A stretch of 64,000 nt of DNA, taken from Aquirufa beregesia (GTDB lineage: Bacteria > Bacteroidota > Bacteroidia > Cytophagales > Spirosomataceae). Positions 42,786-52,575 of the stretch are shown here, one piece after another (within the stretch, counting starts at the first letter, position 1; each line of letters opens with the position of its first letter). The stretch is from contig NZ_SEWW01000005.1 of NCBI RefSeq assembly GCF_011090385.1, positions 150,275 through 214,274 of the forward strand. Direction: 5' to 3'. The notes beneath the pieces are model-generated. The model was given only the letters and a program-made list of their open reading frames with translations. It searched no databases and was not told the DNA's origin. The translations under genes and the position numbers were made by a program.

Positions 42786-45700
42786 CTACGCGATTACTAC
42801 AGCCTCTCCACTTTCCACATCCTGCTCCACCGTTTTGTATTTGACATTTTCCTTGGTAGAGCCATCTCGGTATTGTACCGTAACACGTTGATTACGATCC
42901 GCAATTTTAATGGCATGACGAGGAGCAATGCGCTCTTCACTACGCGAACTTGGGTCATGGTATTCCTGCTGCTCTTCCCCTTGTCCACCAGCTAAACCTC
43001 CTAATAGGGAAGAAATAGCCTCATCCTTACTCAATTGCAATTTTGGTGCTTTTTCTTTTGGCGCTTGTTGTGCCTGGTTTGTTTGTTGTATCTCTGGAAT
43101 TTCAGCTTTTAATACAAAACTAATGGTATCTACATTCACACGAGAAACAAAGCGCTGGAATAAATTAACAGCTTCAAACTTATAGATCAACAAGGGATCT
43201 TTTTGTTCAAATACGGCATTCTGAACGGATTGTTTTAAATCATCCATTTCACGTAAATGCTCTTTCCATTCTTGGTCAATTAAGGTCAAGGTGATGAATT
43301 TCTCCATCTCTTTGACTACTTCTTTACCTTGAGAATCTATGGTTTTTTGAGCATCCACAACCACGCCCGTTACCCAGTTTCCATTTGTAATTGGAACCTG
43401 AATACCTGAATATCCTTGGCGTAAAGCTTCTTGTGCAACTTGAATAACTTGCTTGGCTATACCCTCATTTTTGCTCTTATAATGATCTTCGGAAGCTAGG
43501 AACAAGCGCTCTATTTTAACCTCTGGCGACAAGCGATTAAAATCTTCTTCTGCAAACGGAGGCTCAATGCCTAATAATTCAATAACCTTTAACTCTAATT
43601 CTCCATAAGAAGGATATTGTCCTACCAAATCTTGGCATACATCAAACATAGTATTAATGATGTCCAAAGATAAACGCTCACCCAATAGGGCATTTTGACG
43701 ACGTTTATAAATCGCATTTCTTTGGTAGTTCATCACATCATCGTATTCCAATAATCGCTTACGAATACCAAAGTTGTTTTCCTCTACTTTCTTTTGTGCT
43801 CTTTCAATAGACGAAGTAATCATGGAATGTTGGATTACTTCTCCTTCTTCCATGCCCAAACGATCCATCACTTTAGCAATACGGTCTGAACCAAATAGAC
43901 GCATTAAGTTGTCCTCCAAAGAGACAAAGAACTGAGAAGAACCCACATCACCCTGACGACCAGCACGACCACGTAATTGTCGGTCTACACGTCTAGATTC
44001 ATGTCTTTCTGTACCAATGATGGCCAAACCTCCAGCGGCTTTCGACTCAGGACTTAACTTAATGTCCGTTCCACGTCCAGCCATGTTGGTAGCAATAGTA
44101 ACCTTACCTGATTGTCCTGCTTCTGCTACAATTTCGGCTTCACGAGCGTGTTGCTTGGCATTTAATACATTGTGCGGAATTTTACGAATAGTCAATAGTC
44201 GACTGATCAATTCCGAGTTTTCAACCGAGGTTGTACCCACTAATACAGGTCGGCCTAGGTTCACCAATTCTTGAATTTCTTCGGCAACGGCATTGTATTT
44301 TTCACGAACTGTACGGTAGATTTTATCTTCCGCATCTTTTCTTTGAATCACACGGTTTGTTGGTATGGAAACGACATCCAATTTATAAATGGTCCAAAAC
44401 TCACCAGCCTCCGTTTCAGCTGTACCCGTCATACCACCTAATTTGTGGTACATACGGAAGTAATTTTGTAAGGTGATAGTTGCATAGGTTTGTGAAGCAT
44501 CCTCCACATTCACCCCTTCTTTCGCTTCAATTGCCTGATGTAAACCATCTGAATAACGACGACCTTCCATCACACGCCCCGTTTGTTCATCCACGATTTT
44601 CACTTTACCATCCACAATGATGTATTCAGTATCTTTTTCGAATAAGGCATAAGCTTTTAATAATTGGCTGACCGTGTGAATTCGGCTAGCCTTTTCATTG
44701 TATTCTCGGATTAAATGTTCTTTTTGAGATAAACGATCCGCATCAGCAAGCTCTTTATTTTTCTCAATTTTATTTAAGTCAATGGATAAGTCGGGAAGAA
44801 CGAAAAAGTTAGGATCTTCTGTGTTGCCACTCATGAATTCCAATCCTTTTTCCGTTAATTCAACTTGATTGTTTTTTTCTTCAATAGTGAACAATAGGGG
44901 TGAATCTGCCTGTGGCATCAATTTTTGATTTTCTGCCAAATAGATAGATTCTGTTTCATGAAGAATTTGCTTATTTCCCGATTCAGATAAAAACTTGATT
45001 AATGGTTTTGACTTTGGTAAACCACGAAATGCTCTGAATAAAGCCAAACCACCTTCTTTTTTGTCTCCCGTAGCAATTTGTTTTTTCGCCTCTACCAAGA
45101 AATTCTGAACCAATTGCTTTTGAGCTTCCACCAATTTCTGTACACGTGGATTAAAGGCATCAAACTCTTGCTCATCTCCCCGAGGAATGGGCCCTGAAAT
45201 GATTAAGGGAGTTCGTGCATCATCAATTAATACGGAGTCAACCTCATCCACCATAGCAAAATGATGGGGTCTTTGAACTTGATCCTCCAGGCTACGAGCC
45301 ATATTATCACGCAAATAATCAAAACCAAATTCATTGTTGGTACCATAAGTGATATCCGCAGCATAGGCATGTCTACGCTCTTCGGTATTAGGCTCGTGCT
45401 TGTCGATGCAATCCACGCGTAAGCCATGGAATTCAAATAAAGGGGCATTCCATTCCGAGTCACGTTTGGCCAAATAATCGTTGACCGTTACAATATGAAC
45501 GCCACGTCCTGCTAAGGCATTTAAATAGGTAGGAAGCGTAGAAACCAATGTTTTACCCTCTCCCGTGCCCATTTCAGAGATTTTACCTTGATGTAACACG
45601 ATACCCCCAATCAACTGTACATCGTAGTGAATCATATCCCAAGTAATGGTATTGCCAGCGGCATCCCATTGATTGGCCCAAATGGCTTGGTCTCCTTCTA

Positions 45701-46148
45701 TTTTGACATTCGCTTTTTTGGAAGCAATAAATTTATCTTCCACGGTGGCTTGTACAACCAATTGTTTATTCTCGGTAAATCGACGAGCCGTTTCTTTCAC
45801 TACCGCGAAAGCTTCTGGAAGAATATCGTTTAATACAACTTCTAGTTGTTTATTACGCTCGAGGTTTAATTTGTCTATTTCCTGAAAAAACTTTTCCTTG
45901 GCATCAATGTCTTCAGTTGTCTGACCCTGAGCATGTAATGTGCTAATTTGAGCATCAATATCAGCCAAGAATGCCTGAATGCGGGCTTTAAAATCAACCG
46001 ACTTTTGACGTAACTCATCGTCTGAGATCTGACTCAAGCGCGCGTACTCTTCTTTTATTTTATCGACAATCGGCATCAAGGCTTTGATGTCTCTGTCCGA
46101 CTTGGTTCCAAATATTTTGGTTACTGTTTTGCTGAAGATGGATAACAT
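42786..46148 (-). CDS. secA: Preprotein translocase ATPase SecA
   Basis: 1120 residues, the large form typical of Bacteroidota. The first motor domain has GTGEGKT (194-200 region), VHIVTVNDYLAKRD and DEVDSVLIDDARTPLIISG. The PPXD region carries an insertion (IPRGDEQEFDAFN to about 400). The second motor has GTTSVENSE, NMAGRGTDIKL and QLRGRAGRQGD. The helical scaffold includes EQKDPLLIYKFEAVNLFQRFV. It ends without the zinc-binding CxC motif, in a charged tail. It drives proteins through SecYEG. Confidence 0.97.
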   Translation of the reverse strand: MLSIFSKTVTKIFGTKSDRDIKALMPIVDKIKEEYARLSQISDDELRQKSVDFKARIQAFLADIDAQISTLHAQGQTTEDIDAKEKFFQEIDKLNLERNKQLEVVLNDILPEAFAVVKETARRFTENKQLVVQATVEDKFIASKKANVKIEGDQAIWANQWDAAGNTITWDMIHYDVQLIGGIVLHQGKISEMGTGEGKTLVSTLPTYLNALAGRGVHIVTVNDYLAKRDSEWNAPLFEFHGLRVDCIDKHEPNTEERRHAYAADITYGTNNEFGFDYLRDNMARSLEDQVQRPHHFAMVDEVDSVLIDDARTPLIISGPIPRGDEQEFDAFNPRVQKLVEAQKQLVQNFLVEAKKQIATGDKKEGGLALFRAFRGLPKSKPLIKFLSESGNKQILHETESIYLAENQKLMPQADSPLLFTIEEKNNQVELTEKGLEFMSGNTEDPNFFVLPDLSIDLNKIEKNKELADADRLSQKEHLIREYNEKASRIHTVSQLLKAYALFEKDTEYIIVDGKVKIVDEQTGRVMEGRRYSDGLHQAIEAKEGVNVEDASQTYATITLQNYFRMYHKLGGMTGTAETEAGEFWTIYKLDVVSIPTNRVIQRKDAEDKIYRTVREKYNAVAEEIQELVNLGRPVLVGTTSVENSELISRLLTIRKIPHNVLNAKQHAREAEIVAEAGQSGKVTIATNMAGRGTDIKLSPESKAAGGLAIIGTERHESRRVDRQLRGRAGRQGDVGSSQFFVSLEDNLMRLFGSDRIAKVMDRLGMEEGEVIQHSMITSSIERAQKKVEENNFGIRKRLLEYDDVMNYQRNAIYKRRQNALLGERLSLDIINTMFDVCQDLVGQYPSYGELELKVIELLGIEPPFAEEDFNRLSPEVKIERLFLASEDHYKSKNEGIAKQVIQVAQEALRQGYSGIQVPITNGNWVTGVVVDAQKTIDSQGKEVVKEMEKFITLTLIDQEWKEHLREMDDLKQSVQNAVFEQKDPLLIYKFEAVNLFQRFVSRVNVDTISFVLKAEIPEIQQTNQAQQAPKEKAPKLQLSKDEAISSLLGGLAGGQGEEQQEYHDPSSRSEERIAPRHAIKIADRNQRVTVQYRDGSTKENVKYKTVEQDVESGEAVVIA

Positions 46149-46280
46149 TGTATAGAATGTGTGCCTACCTAGGCCATTTTAAAATTGAATATGCAATTTA
46201 CCAATTAATCTCTAAAAAACGCTAAAATAAACGCAAGCGGTGATACTAAGCCTCAAATTGCGAAATGATCAACAGAGAAG

Positions 46281-46760
46281 TCATGGCTTAAATGTAATCG
46301 TAAGGGTGGTGTCAGGCTTTGAAAATCGAGTGACCAAAACATCCAAGGAACCAGCTGTTTTTTTGAGCCTTTGTGGAACAGCTACTTGATCAAAAAATAC
46401 GGGATCCGCGATATGTAAATCCAATTTACGACGTGTCCCATCTTTTTGCTTCACAATCAACATGTAATGAATGTCATTGGGGTTGGTAGCATCCGTATAT
46501 TTTTTACGAATGGAGCCATCTAAATCTAAATCTAAGATTTCACCTTGCGTATCATACATTTTTTCAGCCCAAAGATTAGGTAAAAACATCTGGGCTAGCA
46601 AGCCCAAGGTCCCAACGATAAACACGAGTTTGGTGAAGTTTTTGCCTCCCCAGTCTATCTTTTCTCCTTGACCGGAATTGCCGCTTCCCATATTGCCAAA
46701 TAAGGGCATTTTTAACTTTTTACGGGGAGCTCTTCGGGGTGGGGTATAAGCTTGTGACAT
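46281..46760 (-). CDS. Hypothetical single-span membrane protein
   Basis: 159 residues. A basic Gly/Ser-rich cytoplasmic start (PPRRAPRKKLKMPLFGN) leads to a membrane helix (FTKLVFIVGTLGLLAQMFL). An outer domain of about 100 residues with beta character follows (IHYMLIVKQKDGTRRKLDLHIADPVFFD). Not recognised as a family. It lies 132 bp upstream of secA on the same strand. Confidence 0.6.
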   Translation of the reverse strand: MSQAYTPPRRAPRKKLKMPLFGNMGSGNSGQGEKIDWGGKNFTKLVFIVGTLGLLAQMFLPNLWAEKMYDTQGEILDLDLDGSIRKKYTDATNPNDIHYMLIVKQKDGTRRKLDLHIADPVFFDQVAVPQRLKKTAGSLDVLVTRFSKPDTTLTITFKP

Positions 46761-47029
46761 AGATAAAATGATTATTCTCGCAAATCAAGTCATTTTTTTT
46801 CGTTTCTAGGTGATAAATTTCCTGACATGCATTTAAAATTTTCATGAATGAACTTAGCCACAACGGCATGTGCTCATGTTTAGTTCCCCAAGTAGTCTTG
46901 GAATAGAAAAATGACAAGTTAATTTATCAATTAATTGATAATTAGAACAGTTTGCCTTATTATTACGTGCTACTTTAAGCGTATTTACTCTCCTGTATTT
47001 CATGGTCTACATGAATTACATGTAAACAC

Positions 47030-48409
47030 ATGGATACCATGTTAACTTGGAATACCACCCACGTTTCACATTTACTTTCACGCGTATTATTCGGTTATTC
47101 CCAATCGGATCTGGAGCGAGCCATGGGTTATGGAAATTTTCATGACTTATTAGACCTCGCTATTTTAAAAGATGTCTTCATCCCTCCTCCGCCAGATACC
47201 TGGGTAGATTTAACACCCGAACAAGCCCAATTGGACAGGAATTTAGCAGGGCCTTGGTTTGTACAATTAACCAAATGGTGGTATAGTCGAATGTTCGGCG
47301 AATCACTCAGTATGCAAGAAAAAATGGTTTTGTTTTTACACAACCACTTTTCCAATGAAAGACAAAAGGTGAATTACCCTCAATATGTGTACAAACAGAA
47401 TCAACTGTTCCGGACCTATGCATTTGACGATTTTAAGCAATTAGTCAAAGACATCAGCATTGATCCCTCTATGTTAATTTATTTGGATGGTAATAATAGT
47501 CGGGGAACTTCCCCCAATGAAAATTATGCCCGAGAAGTGATGGAATTGTTCACATTGGGCATTGGCAATTACACCGAAAATGATATAAAACAGGCGGCTA
47601 GAGTATTTTCTGGATGGCAAGTGAAAGGCTTAGTTGCTGTATTTGATTCTACCCGTTGGTATAAGGAAGCAACAGTCACCGTATTAGGTAAAACGGCCAA
47701 ATTTGACAATAATAGTCTGATCGATCATGTTTTTAATCAAACTGCTGCCGCCGAATTCATTTGTCGGAAGATCTACAAAGAATTTGTCTATTACAAAGCG
47801 GATGAGGTATTTGTCAAAAAAATGGCAACTGTTCTACGACAGAATAACTTTGTTTTAAAGCCTCTATTAAAATTCTTATTCACTTCAGAAGAATTTTATA
47901 AACCCGAAATCATAGCGTCCAAAATTAAAAGTCCAACTGAGTTAATTGTTGGATCCGCCAAACAATTAGAATTGAAAAATCCAGATTTGCAAAATTGGTA
48001 TGATATGGCCATCATACTTCAAATGCAATTGTTTCAGCCTCCAGATGTGGCTGGCTGGGAAGGTCAGCGTGATTGGATAAGTTCCACCACCTATTCATTT
48101 CGAGCAGGATTTACGGATTCGTTGTTGAGCGGTAGGAGATATAATGGAGTAACGGTTAGTGGGAAATTAGATCCCATCGCATTTGCACGATTATCATCCA
48201 ATGCAGAAAAGCCCAAGGAGTTTGTGGACGAGATGGTCAAACTCTTCATTCGTTTCCCCTTAACAGAGGCACGTAAGGCATTTTTGTTGGAAGTGCTATT
48301 GGACGGCACGATTGCCGCCAATTGGTCTACTTACACTCCCAATGCAGACGCCAGAGTTAATAAGTTTTTGAAAGCAATGATGCGCTTACCAGAATATCAA
48401 TTGGCATAA
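47030..48409 (+). CDS. DUF1800 domain protein
   Basis: 459 residues. It starts TWNTTHVSHLLSRVLFGYSQSDLERAM and contains WWYSRMFGESLSMQEKMVLFLHNHFSNERQKVNY, YLDGNNSRGTSPNENYAREVMELFTLGIGNYTENDIKQAARVFSGW and LFQPPDVAGWEGQRDWI, all hallmarks of DUF1800. Function unknown; these proteins are almost always paired with DUF1501 proteins, as here (1-bp gap). No signal peptide is seen. Confidence 0.9.
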   Translation: MDTMLTWNTTHVSHLLSRVLFGYSQSDLERAMGYGNFHDLLDLAILKDVFIPPPPDTWVDLTPEQAQLDRNLAGPWFVQLTKWWYSRMFGESLSMQEKMVLFLHNHFSNERQKVNYPQYVYKQNQLFRTYAFDDFKQLVKDISIDPSMLIYLDGNNSRGTSPNENYAREVMELFTLGIGNYTENDIKQAARVFSGWQVKGLVAVFDSTRWYKEATVTVLGKTAKFDNNSLIDHVFNQTAAAEFICRKIYKEFVYYKADEVFVKKMATVLRQNNFVLKPLLKFLFTSEEFYKPEIIASKIKSPTELIVGSAKQLELKNPDLQNWYDMAIILQMQLFQPPDVAGWEGQRDWISSTTYSFRAGFTDSLLSGRRYNGVTVSGKLDPIAFARLSSNAEKPKEFVDEMVKLFIRFPLTEARKAFLLEVLLDGTIAANWSTYTPNADARVNKFLKAMMRLPEYQLA

Positions 48410-48410
48410 A

Positions 48411-49940
48411 ATGAAAAAAGAATTAAGTCGTCAACAGTTTTTACGTCAAATGGCTCTACTTAGTGGTGGGCTTAGCTGGGGATTAGGCTCTTTCACTGGA
48501 AAAGCTTACGGTGCTATCCCATTTGCCAGTGCTGCCAGAGGTAAGGTATTAGTCATTATTCAATTGAATGGAGGAAATGATGGCTTGAATACCATTATAC
48601 CCGCTGAAGACGATAATTATTTTTCGAAAAGACCCGATATTTCCATCAAGAAAGCGGATGCGCTTCCGCTGTCCAATGGCATGTACATGAATCCTGCCAT
48701 GGCTAGTATGAAGTCTTTGTACGACAAAGGTCTGGTTGCCATTACACAAAGTGTGGGTTATGCTAACCCCAATCGTTCTCATTTTAGAGCTACCGACATT
48801 TGGAATACAGGTTCGGATGCTGCTACCGTATGGGATGAAGGCTGGGCTGGTCGCTTTTTGGAAATGCAATACCCCGATTATCCCATTCAACTACCGAAAG
48901 ATCCCATGGCGATTCAACTCGGCTCTGTTGAATCACTATTATTTCAAACAGATGTGGGCAGGGTAGGGACTGTTTTTGAAGATCCTAATTTGTTTTATCA
49001 ATTGGTTTCTGGGACTTTAGTTGATTCCGAATTGCCTCCCGCCACCTTGGCAGGCGATGAGTTAGCATTTTTAAAGCAGGTTGCTAGTTCTTCCATACAA
49101 TATTCCACGGTTATCCGTGATGCGGCCAATAAAGCAAAAAATGCCTATACTTACCCCAATACAAACTTGGCAAAGCAATTAAGCATTGTGGCTCGATTAG
49201 TCGCTGGTGGCTTAGAGACACCTGTTTACTTGGCTAATATCGGGGGATTTGATACACATGCCAATCAAAAAACACAGCATGCTAATTTGTGGAAGACCAT
49301 TTCGGAAGCTGTTTCTGCTTTTCAAAATGATATCACCAATCAAGGTTTAGCAGATGCCATTACGGTGATGACTTTTTCTGAATTTGGTCGGAGAGTGAAT
49401 CAAAATGGAACCCAAGGAACAGACCATGGAACGGCGGCTCCCATGTTATTTATAGGAAATGCCGTGAGAGGAGGGTTGATAGGGGCGAATCCTAGTTTGA
49501 CGAATTTAGATAGTAATGGAGACTTAAGGTATAATTTCGACTACCGACAAATTTATAGCACGGTTCTTAGGGATCATTTAGGTTTAGACGCGCTTAAAAC
49601 ACAGGAATTATTTAAACAGACATTTGAACGAGTACCAATTTTTAAGAATTCGCCCAATGCTTTGCCTGATACCTTGGGAATGGAGGTCAGTTCACCCATG
49701 CCCAATCCTGTTTTTGATTTTACGGTCATTCAATATGCCGTATATAAACCGGTACTTGATATAAAAATTACCTTGTTTGATTTGCAAGGACAAGAGATTC
49801 GAACTTTATTCAAAGGCACCCGAACTCAAGGCACCTATCAGTTGACTATGAATGCTTTAGGCTTATCTCCAGGGATATATTTGGTACATATGGCTAGCAC
49901 TTCTGGGCTTTCCACACACAAAAGGATGATCGTCCAATAA
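48411..49940 (+). CDS. DUF1501 protein with type IX sorting domain
   Basis: 509 residues. It starts with a twin-arginine-like or Sec signal region (SRQQFLRQMALLSGGLSWGLGSF). The DUF1501 body has KVLVIIQLNGGNDGLNTIIPAED, HFRATDIWNTGS, NIGGFDTHANQ and MTFSEFGRRVNQNGTQGTDHGTAAPMLFIG, a sulfatase-like fold with metal-binding Asp and His. The last 75 residues are a type A sorting domain (ITLFDLQGQEIRTLFKG, GLSPGIYLVHM), which sends the protein through the type IX system to the cell surface. Partner of the DUF1800 gene directly upstream. Confidence 0.9.
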   Translation: MKKELSRQQFLRQMALLSGGLSWGLGSFTGKAYGAIPFASAARGKVLVIIQLNGGNDGLNTIIPAEDDNYFSKRPDISIKKADALPLSNGMYMNPAMASMKSLYDKGLVAITQSVGYANPNRSHFRATDIWNTGSDAATVWDEGWAGRFLEMQYPDYPIQLPKDPMAIQLGSVESLLFQTDVGRVGTVFEDPNLFYQLVSGTLVDSELPPATLAGDELAFLKQVASSSIQYSTVIRDAANKAKNAYTYPNTNLAKQLSIVARLVAGGLETPVYLANIGGFDTHANQKTQHANLWKTISEAVSAFQNDITNQGLADAITVMTFSEFGRRVNQNGTQGTDHGTAAPMLFIGNAVRGGLIGANPSLTNLDSNGDLRYNFDYRQIYSTVLRDHLGLDALKTQELFKQTFERVPIFKNSPNALPDTLGMEVSSPMPNPVFDFTVIQYAVYKPVLDIKITLFDLQGQEIRTLFKGTRTQGTYQLTMNALGLSPGIYLVHMASTSGLSTHKRMIVQ

Positions 49941-50046
49941 AGGGCCAAATTTTAATACAAGCCATAAATTTGTATATTCGTATCACCTTATATTACAACA
50001 TTTGAGGAAGTATCAACGTTTTATGATCTAACCAGTAGAAACATCC

Positions 50047-51006
50047 ATGATCAGACTCTTCAGCTTATGTATTTTGATTACACTTTTGGCCACAGCACCT
50101 ACTCAGGCCCAATTTTGGTTTTTGGGTCAAAATGCTAAAAATGCATCCCCTAAAAATCCTTTTAAGGCGCATTCATCCTTTAGTTTTGGGGCTGGCTCAT
50201 CCACGTATTTAGGCGACATTTCTCCTGCCATGACGTTGATGGATGTGGGAGGAAAGGCATTACGTTGGAATGCTGGAGTACAATATACGCGTCATTTTAA
50301 AAAACATGTTAGCATTCAAGGGAGCTTTACTTACATACGCATTGCGGGAGATGATAATTATTTTGATCCAGCAGGCCGATTTGAGCCAAGTTATGGCAGA
50401 AATTTGCATTTTAGAACCGATATGCAGGAGTTATCCTTGATAGGGATTTATGAAATACTGGGCAATGAAGAGAATTTACCCAAACGTAGAACCTTGTCGC
50501 CTTATGTATATGTAGGGCTTTCAGGACTTTATTTTAATCCGACTGCGAGAGCGAAGGCCATTTATGATATTGATCCATTGAGTACGGTTCCTCCAGTTCA
50601 GCAAGGTTGGATTGATTTGAAAGACAAACAAACAGAGGGAGTAGATTATTCTAAAATTACGGGTGCAGTACCTTTTGGATTTGGTGTTCGTTACAAACTC
50701 AATCAATCCTTTGATATCGGCTTGGATTTTGGTTACCGAATTGCTTTTTCTGATTATTTGGATGATGTATCTGATAACCGAGTGAATGTTCCTGCAGTTA
50801 CTTCATTGATTACAGATCGTTCTTCCGAGTGGTATGCAGCCAATACTTTAGCTGATAGAAGACCTTATTTATTGCAGGTTGCACAAGGTAATACCTCTGG
50901 TAATCCACCACTGATAGCCAAAGGTTCTGATCAGTATTTTACCACCCAGATTCGTTTGATTTACCACTTAAAAAATAAGATTGATTGTCCTCCACTACCA
51001 CGATAA
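50047..51006 (+). CDS. DUF6089-like outer-membrane beta-barrel protein
   Basis: 319 residues with signal peptide (LFSLCILITLLATAPTQAQ). A beta-rich body follows: FSFGAGSSTYLGDISPAMTLM, ALRWNAGVQYTRHFKKHVSIQGSFTYIRIAGDD, LSPYVYVGLSGLYFNP and FDIGLDFGYRIAFSDYLDDVS, ending in a barrel-like strand (YFTTQIRLIYHL). Member of the small Bacteroidota barrel group annotated DUF6089; function unknown. It is the first of a run uppS-bamA-ompH, suggesting envelope biogenesis. Confidence 0.75.
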   Translation: MIRLFSLCILITLLATAPTQAQFWFLGQNAKNASPKNPFKAHSSFSFGAGSSTYLGDISPAMTLMDVGGKALRWNAGVQYTRHFKKHVSIQGSFTYIRIAGDDNYFDPAGRFEPSYGRNLHFRTDMQELSLIGIYEILGNEENLPKRRTLSPYVYVGLSGLYFNPTARAKAIYDIDPLSTVPPVQQGWIDLKDKQTEGVDYSKITGAVPFGFGVRYKLNQSFDIGLDFGYRIAFSDYLDDVSDNRVNVPAVTSLITDRSSEWYAANTLADRRPYLLQVAQGNTSGNPPLIAKGSDQYFTTQIRLIYHLKNKIDCPPLPR

Positions 51007-51737
51007 TATCCCAAAAACGATATAAGGCCAGTTTTCTGTGTCTTCTTGTCTTCTTTTTAGCTACACCTTCGGACTTACAGGCACAAAGGTGGACTTGGGG
51101 AGCGGGTTTTGGTGCGACAGTCTACAAGGGGGAATTGGCGGATTGGGGTTATCGGCCTAGTGTGGCCGAATTAAAAGAGACTTTACCAGCAATCCACTTG
51201 TTTGTTTCGTATCAAGAACGACATGCCTTTACGTATCGCTTTCAAATGATGGTGAGTCGAATTCAAGGCAATATCGCCAATCGCCCCAATACGTTATTTC
51301 CTGTTGGAACACCTGTTACAGTAATCACACCTAATGGGAAAGTAGCAGATGCCTCTATTTTCGCTACATCCATCACCGAATTTTCAGGGATAGTAGATTA
51401 TAACTTTTTGGACTATGAGGTTGATCCTCGGCATTTCAACTGGACCCCGTATTTCTATGGGGGACTGGCGGCGGTATTTGCTAGTCCAGACAAAATAGAT
51501 GCCTTTTTAACACCCGCTATACCTTATGGGATTGGGGTGAAATTTCAAATCAATAAGAATTGGGGAATTCGAGGCGAATTGGGAAGTAGAAAAGTGTTTT
51601 CCGATAAAATAGACCAGATCGCAACCTATGATGGCAACATGAATAGCTTTACCTTGAATGGGGGAGATCAGTATCTTCATCTGGGTTTTTCGGTCACTTA
51701 TACCATTCAATCCATCTTTTGTCCCAAAGTTTACTGA
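50985..51737 (+). CDS. Second DUF6089-like barrel protein
   Basis: About 250 residues. The likely start is TTG at 50985, overlapping the upstream gene by 22 bp, because no ATG precedes the signal peptide (KRYKASFLCLLVFFLATPSDLQAQ). The body repeats the theme of its neighbour: WGAGFGATVYKGELADWG, FVSYQERHAFTYRFQMMVSRIQGNIANRP, WTPYFYGGLAAVF, NWGIRGELGSRKVFSDKID and a final strand YLHLGFSVTYTI. Probably a diverged duplicate. Confidence 0.7.
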   Translation: MSSTTTIISQKRYKASFLCLLVFFLATPSDLQAQRWTWGAGFGATVYKGELADWGYRPSVAELKETLPAIHLFVSYQERHAFTYRFQMMVSRIQGNIANRPNTLFPVGTPVTVITPNGKVADASIFATSITEFSGIVDYNFLDYEVDPRHFNWTPYFYGGLAAVFASPDKIDAFLTPAIPYGIGVKFQINKNWGIRGELGSRKVFSDKIDQIATYDGNMNSFTLNGGDQYLHLGFSVTYTIQSIFCPKVY

Positions 51738-51817
51738 TTGGTCGTAGTATTTTGAATAGGTGTTCAAATTAGCTATCTTTACCACTTTGTTTTATCCGAT
51801 TAATTATTACCCTATTT

Positions 51818-52567
51818 GTGAAAGAATCTATTGACCTTAACAATCTTCCTGCCCATATTTCCGTTATCATGGACGGTAATGGTCGTTGGGCGAAACAGAA
51901 GGGTTTCACAGATCGAATTTTTGGTCACCGAAATGCAATTCAAGCAGTTAGGGAAACCATTGAAGGATGTGGTGAATTGGGGGTAAAATACTTGACTTTG
52001 TATGCTTTTTCCACAGAAAACTGGAATAGACCCAAAGCGGAGGTTATGGCATTAATGAGCTTGTTGGTAAGTACGATCAATGAGGAATTGCCTACCATGA
52101 TGAAGAATCAGGTTCGTTTAAAGGCCATAGGAAATATAGAATCATTACCTGGAAAATCTCAAAAAGAATTAGAGGCGGCGATGGATAAAACAGCGAATAA
52201 CACGGGTTTAACCTTGGTTTTAGCGCTATCTTATTCTGGAAAGTGGGACTTAGTTCAAGCAGCCAAAAAGTTGGCTGAGAAAGTAGAAAAAGGAGAATTG
52301 AAGTCCAGTGATATTGACGATTCTGTGATGGATAATCATTTGTCCACCGCTGGAATGCCTGATCCAGATTTAATGATCAGAACAGGCGGTGATCACCGAA
52401 TTAGTAATTTTATGTTGTGGCAATTGGCATATGCCGAATTGTATATTTTTGAAGATTTATTTTGGCCTGATTTTAGAAAAGAACATTTGTATCGGGCTAT
52501 TGTTGATTTCCAAATGCGAGAAAGACGTTTTGGAAAAACGAGTGAACAAGTTAAAAGTGAAGGCTAA
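51818..52567 (+). CDS. uppS: Undecaprenyl diphosphate synthase
   Basis: 249 residues from a GTG start at 51818. Motifs: HISVIMDGNGRWAKQKGF (catalytic Asp), RIFGHRNAI, YLTLYAFSTENWNRPKAEV, LALSYSGKWD and DLMIRTGGDHRISNFMLWQLAYAELYIFEDLFWPDF. The enzyme makes the lipid carrier for peptidoglycan and O-antigen. Slightly unusual: RTGGDHRIS rather than RTSGExRIS at the diphosphate-binding loop. bamA starts 8 bp after it. Confidence 0.95.
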   Translation: MKESIDLNNLPAHISVIMDGNGRWAKQKGFTDRIFGHRNAIQAVRETIEGCGELGVKYLTLYAFSTENWNRPKAEVMALMSLLVSTINEELPTMMKNQVRLKAIGNIESLPGKSQKELEAAMDKTANNTGLTLVLALSYSGKWDLVQAAKKLAEKVEKGELKSSDIDDSVMDNHLSTAGMPDPDLMIRTGGDHRISNFMLWQLAYAELYIFEDLFWPDFRKEHLYRAIVDFQMRERRFGKTSEQVKSEG

Positions 52568-52575
52568 GGCTTCGT